A stretch of 64,000 nucleotides of DNA from Fennellomyces sp. T-0311 (taxonomy: Eukaryota > Mucoromycota > Mucoromycetes > Mucorales > Lichtheimiaceae): the NCBI GenBank assembly GCA_025266875.1, contig JALLLT010000002.1, positions 744,001 to 808,000 on the forward strand, in the 5' to 3' direction. Under the pieces are notes generated by a model. The model worked only from the letters and a program-made list of their open reading frames with translations, was not told where the DNA came from and ran no database searches. Shown piece by piece: positions 59,890 through 64,000 of this stretch. A program made the position numbers and the translations under genes. Positions within the stretch are counted from its first letter, which is position 1; every line of letters starts with the position of its first letter.

Positions 59890-62160
59890 ATGAAAAAAGA
59901 TGACCCGCATTATGCGCCAGCGCCAGAGCAACAACGTGGCAACTGGCGTATCATTGTTATCTTGCTCGCATCGATCGTCGCATTTTTCGTTATGAAGCTT
60001 TCGCTTTTTACCAGCAACGTGTTAGAACCAACGCAGCAGTTACTGTTTGGATCATCAGATGTAGCCAATACGACATCAAAACATATTGTGCATGATTGGA
60101 ATATCTCATATGTTAACGTTAACCCGGATGGCAAATTTGAGCGCAAAGTGATTGGTGTCAATGGACAATGGCCGTATGATATTTTAAGGAGAATTCGTGC
60201 ATTTCTTTTTTCTGAAACCAAATTGTATCAGACTCCCGATTGTGGAAGCAAAGCTGGGCGACACCGTCATCATCCACGCACACAACACATTAGATTGGCC
60301 CACCTCGTTACACGCGCACGGATTGTATCAGAATGGCTCAGCGCAACAAGATGGTGCTTATGCAGTGACGGAATGGTAAGTGCGCGCCCGTCGCGTGTTA
60401 TGATAAAATGTCTCGCGCTCATAAAACATGCGTTTAGTGGCATACCCCCTGGTGCTTCGCGCACTTACGAGTACAAAATCGAGCAAGTCGGAACATACTG
60501 GATCCACAGTCATGTGCAGGTGATCCCTACAATTACTTATACCCAGTTTCACCTAGAGTTAACACTATAAACAATAATAGGCCCAGTATCTGGATGGTCT
60601 GCGAACTCCATTCATCATTCACGATCCCGAGGATCCTTACCGAAACAATTATGACGAAGAGATCGTCATCACTCTTTCTGGTAAGGTGGAGTAGCGCGTC
60701 AAGACATACACAACTTCACTTACATGATAAAACGACAGACTGGTACCACAAGGACTCACGTACAAATGCCAAATGGTTCTTGAGCAAGGAGAACCCAGAT
60801 GCTGATGAACCTGTTCCTCGTATGAAATCAATATTTATTACAAAATTCTTCATATAATAACATAAGGTGATTTAGAGTCGGGACTCATCAGTGATCAACT
60901 CAATCCAAGCTATAAGTTCGAACCAGGAAAAACGTACCGCCTGCGGATTATCAACATCAGTGGCTTCATTACCTACTATTTTAGTATTGACGGTCATGAG
61001 TTTGATATCATTGAAGTAGATGGTGTAAGTTACTTGAGATGTGCAGAGAAAGAGTGTTCTTGCTAAAACGAAATGGAAACAAAGGCATACACAGAACCTT
61101 ATCGAGCCAAGAACGTTTATCTGACCGCTGCTCAGCGCATGTCAGTTCTTATCAAGGCTAAAGACACCACTGATGTAAATTATCTGATTCATGCCGATAT
61201 GGATGCAAATCAGTTGGACGATATTCCGGATGACCTTCAACTCAGTATGTAATTTTTTGTTGGATGACCATATCAACAGGCTAACGGAGTAGGACTCAGA
61301 TCTTACTGCGCTACTCTATTACGATGCATCTCATGACAACTTTGCACCAAGCGAAGATATCGGTCTTAAAAGCGCGTTTGACGATTTCAATTTACGATCG
61401 CTAGCCAACGTTCATGCTGTTGAACCGGATGCGACTCTCAATCTGACTGTTGAGCAACAAGTGGTTACCGACGGATTGAACAGAGGCATGATCAACCGTA
61501 TTCCATTCATCAGTTCTCCCACGCCCACATTGTTCACTGAACTTACGACCGGTATATTGGCGAACAACTCCAAAGTATATGGGCCTCAGGGTAATGCATA
61601 CATCACCAAGCACTTGGATATGATCGAGTTAGTAGTCAACAACTACGATGAAGACGGTCATCCCTGTAAGTTTCACGCCGTTTTTACAGGGATTATAAAA
61701 AGCTAACGAAGAGACCTCAGTCCATATGCATGGTCACAAATTCCAGGTTGTTGCGCGTAGCACCGAAGAATACCAATGGTACGATGGCGTGAATCGAGTG
61801 GGAAAATGGAACCTTGAAAAGCCTGTTTATCGCGATACCATCCGTGTTCAAGGTTATGGTTTTGCCGTGTTGCGCTACCGTTCCGACAATCCAGGTGCAT
61901 GGCTTTTCCATTGTCATATTGACTGGCATTTCTTCTCAGGCATGGGCGTAGTGCTGATTGAAGCGCCCGATCAAGCACAGAAGAGAATGTCAGTGGACCC
62001 TCTTTTGGCTGAGCAATGTCGCCAACAGGGTATGTTTTCTTCTGGTAACGCGGCTGGTAAAAAGGGTTTGGATCTTTCTGGTGCACCATCGGGTATTTAC
62101 CTCCCTGAAGACAAGCCGCTCATTCCACCAGACGATGATGAGGACGATGACGAAGAGTAA
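59890..62160 (+). CDS. Fet3-like multicopper ferroxidase with N-terminal membrane anchor
   Basis: Paralogue of the gene at 53337 with the same eight intron positions. The N-terminus has no cleavable signal peptide; instead a hydrophilic stretch of about 18 residues precedes a hydrophobic segment (IIVILLASIVAFFVMKLSLF), predicting a type II protein with its oxidase domain outside the cytoplasm. Copper motifs are SLHAHGLYQ, YWIHSHVQ, HPFHMHGHKF (across an intron) and [13 protein letters not shown]. Acidic residues equivalent to Fet3 Glu185 (DADEPVP) and Asp409 (four before HPFHMHGH) are present. The C-terminus is an acidic tail (PPDDDEDDDEE) without membrane segment. It should act in reductive iron uptake or copper detoxification at a membrane; no Ftr1 permease gene is in the window. 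Confidence 0.92.
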
Positions 62161-62570
62161 ATAGAGTATCTAAGGATGCTCATCATACGCAAAGAGAGCT
62201 ATACTTTCACACACGTTTGCTTTTGAAGTAAAAAAAAACTATGCAATGTAAAACGGGCTTAACCATTAAAGCATTCCAGTGTCTATGCTCGACGTCATCG
62301 GATTGATCAACATATCAGCCGCCTGCACGTGTCAGAAAAACTGACAGTAAAGACAGTGCCAGGAAATTACACTATGCTTATATATTTTTCTTAGCGACGC
62401 CAAATGCTTACGTTTCGTATCCATGATTTTTTGATCTGGATAAAAATACCCGAGGTACCTTACAAATACGGATAATAGGGCTATGAGATCATTATGAAGT
62501 ACCCTTGCATAAGACAGGTTTAAATACGATACGTTTTGCCACAAATCTGTCTCAAGTATTGTTGATCAAC

Positions 62571-62936
62571 ATGTCTTTCGCTGCACGTCGACTATTGCGT
62601 ACCAATACAGCTGCTCTTCGTCGTGGTGAAGATCCGCAAGGCAAGCTAGCTATTTTGCTCAAAGTTCGAAAAGCACGACACTAACGGACATAATTCAGCT
62701 GCCAACACTAAGATGCGCACCGGGCCAAGCTGGGCTGCTATTACTGTAGCTATAATTGGTGTCGCCAGTGCGTACTTCCTTTTTGGAAAAGGAGAAGCTG
62801 ATAGTGCAAAAAAAGGTAAGTTGAGAGTTGTATTCGTCAGTCGAATAACCCGAGCTCACCTTTTGAAGCTGGCAAGGACAAGCTGAAGGACCCAGCAATA
62901 CAGCAAGAACCTGGAGGTGGCGCCTCGAAAGTGTAA
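62571..62936 (+). CDS. Small single-membrane-segment protein, probably mitochondrial
   Basis: Three small exons (62571-62625, 62699-62815, 62869-62936; 240 nt) give 79 residues, each junction in frame with GT-AG ends. The N-terminus MSFAARRLLRTNTAALRR is basic and free of acids, like a mitochondrial presequence. A hydrophobic segment follows (WAAITVAIIGVASAYFLFG) and then a hydrophilic Lys/Gly-rich C-terminus ending GGGASKV. I do not recognise the family; small inner-membrane accessory subunits look like this. It is too fragmented to appear as a long ORF. Confidence 0.65.
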
Positions 62937-63615
62937 GCCAGATAAAGGAACGCTGTCATGTGGTACTTTTACTGTATACTACTAAAAAAACCAATTTATA
63001 CATGCTTGTGCAATATGATAAGTCAGTGTATATATCAATAAATATATTAGAAAAGGAATTCAGTGAGCCTTCACAAGATCATAAACATAAAAAATTGGAT
63101 AGCTGGTTAGTCGATTAACTTTTACTCAGAAGACTTTGTGTCTTCCAAAAGGTACCCAACAGCTGCAACATAAACCTTTTATAAAGCTATAAAAAAATCC
63201 AATTACTATGCAATGACGCTTATATAGAGAAATATCTTATGTTTATAATCTTATGGAACTCATTTATTATATTCACAGGCTGATAGTGGATGAGAGTGGA
63301 CGATACCGTTTTTTAATACATAGAGAAGAAATTTTTTGGGGGGTATTTATGGTATGGATCTTCCTTTAGTGAAGCTTCCGTTCACAGCCCTGTTGAACAT
63401 TTGAAATGGCGCGCCAATGGGAATATAGCCATTATTTTAAAACGGTTATGCTATTCGAGTTTACTTTTATTAAAGACTGTACAATAATATTTAAAGGAGA
63501 TTATTTACGTGTGTATGTAGATAAGAAGCTCATATACGTATATAGACAGGAAAAGGAGGAAGGATGTAAAGGATACATAGGGTAGAAGGAAATGAAAATC
63601 AGGTCAGTGATGCTT
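62937..63615. other. Intergenic region between convergent genes
   Basis: 679 bp, AT-rich, with an AATAAATATA-type signal near 63038 after the small gene. It holds 3' UTRs and nothing else that I recognise. Confidence 0.5.
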
Positions 63616-64000
63616 TTAGATACGGAAACGGAAGTCAAGCCGGTTGCTTCCTTTATCCGTGGTGTTTTGACGGTAGTGTTCCTTTTCTTCTTCGGTCATC
63701 TTGGCCCACTTGCGAGCACGCCATCTATTGGTAAGATCGTACCGCATTCTTTGGAACATGAAGAGGAATCCAGCCACTGCTTGCAATGCAATGTTGATGG
63801 TGTTACCATAGTAGTATCGAGGAGCATCATGCGTTTCTAAGCGAAGATAGCGAATTTAATATGGTGTTCCCTTTCATAATAAATTAATTGACAAACTTAC
63901 GATAAATCTTAGCACCAGGTACAGCACAGATATTAGCAGAGCCAATCATAGCGCTGAGACAGAGAACACGCTTGCCGACGGGCGCAACATTTGAGGATAA
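63616..64000 (-). CDS. MFS transporter, C-terminal part (ACS/Dal5-like), partial
   Basis: Only the 3' end is in the window. The edge exon reads SSNVAPVGKRVLCLSAMIGS then ANICAVPGAKIY, a late membrane segment with a Gly-rich loop. After an intron (about 63837-63900) come DAPRYYYGNTINIALQAVAG and a cytosolic tail ending RLDFRFRI with the stop TAA at 63618-63616. The APRYxxGxxxN motif and the following helix are typical of the anion:cation symporter family that includes allantoate, nicotinate and pantothenate permeases. The substrate cannot be told from this part. Confidence 0.8.

Overview
This window is nuclear DNA of a filamentous fungus, most likely a Mucoromycota and probably Mucorales-like. 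The genes carry many short introns (about 30-90 nt, GTAAG-type donors, CTAAC-like branch sites). Intergenic DNA is AT-rich. The gene set is fungal: Slt2-type MAPK, Yak1, Pdk1/Pkh, Tgl-type patatin lipase, Bud22 and Fet3-type multicopper oxidases, plus a LARGE-like GT49 glycosyltransferase. There are no operons, CRISPR arrays or bacterial signals. Species assignment is inference only.

Layout: 1-2135 (-) cell-wall-integrity MAP kinase, running off the left edge; 2701-4191 (+) S-adenosylmethionine decarboxylase; 4639-6028 (+) GT49 glycosyltransferase; 6386-8708 (+) patatin-type triacylglycerol lipase; 8751-9314 (-) bHLH factor; 9.3-11.8 kb no recognisable gene; 11826-13724 (+) monocarboxylate-type MFS transporter; 13786-15193 (-) Bud22 and 15294-16211 (+) Rad10/ERCC1 behind a 100-bp shared promoter; 16230-18455 (-) PX-domain AGC kinase; 18675-19384 (-) RecA/Rad51-like ATPase; 19425-20655 (-) SNAPC1-like protein; 21-22.9 kb gene-poor; 22935-25165 (+) PDK1 kinase, 25232-26576 (+) Get3 and 26683-27947 (+) Ydj1, tightly packed; 27996-29692 (-) Rpn6; 29991-30826 (-) Naa20/Nat3.

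From 30.8 to 39.3 kb is a gene-poor island with decayed coding sequence and a clear TA-flanked MITE. Then come 39275-39908 (+) a five-exon HIT zinc-finger protein that no single ORF reveals, 40116-40799 (-) a Cys-3/MetR-like bZIP factor, and a decayed WD40 gene near 41.2-41.95 kb. 44243-47041 (-) is Yak1 and 47388-50949 (-) a Csc1/TMEM63 channel. Two related Fet3-like multicopper oxidases (53337-55411 and 59890-62160, both +) flank a retrotransposon graveyard, in which a gag/ORF1-like relic is interrupted by a probable LTR. The right end holds a small spliced one-membrane-segment protein (62571-62936, +) and the 3' end of an MFS transporter (63616-64000, -).

Together the genes cover signalling and stress (Slt2, Yak1, Pdk1, PX-AGC kinase, Csc1), protein biogenesis and turnover (Get3, Ydj1, Rpn6, Naa20), DNA repair and RNA biology (Rad10, RecA-like, SNAPC1, Bud22, HIT finger), and iron, lipid and polyamine metabolism. 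I did not find a convincing new multi-gene system. The best observations are a predicted 2-nt microexon, a (GT)n tract that forms a splice donor, two Fet3-like oxidases with different membrane topology and an unusual type-1 copper axial residue, and the MITE and nested transposon relics.
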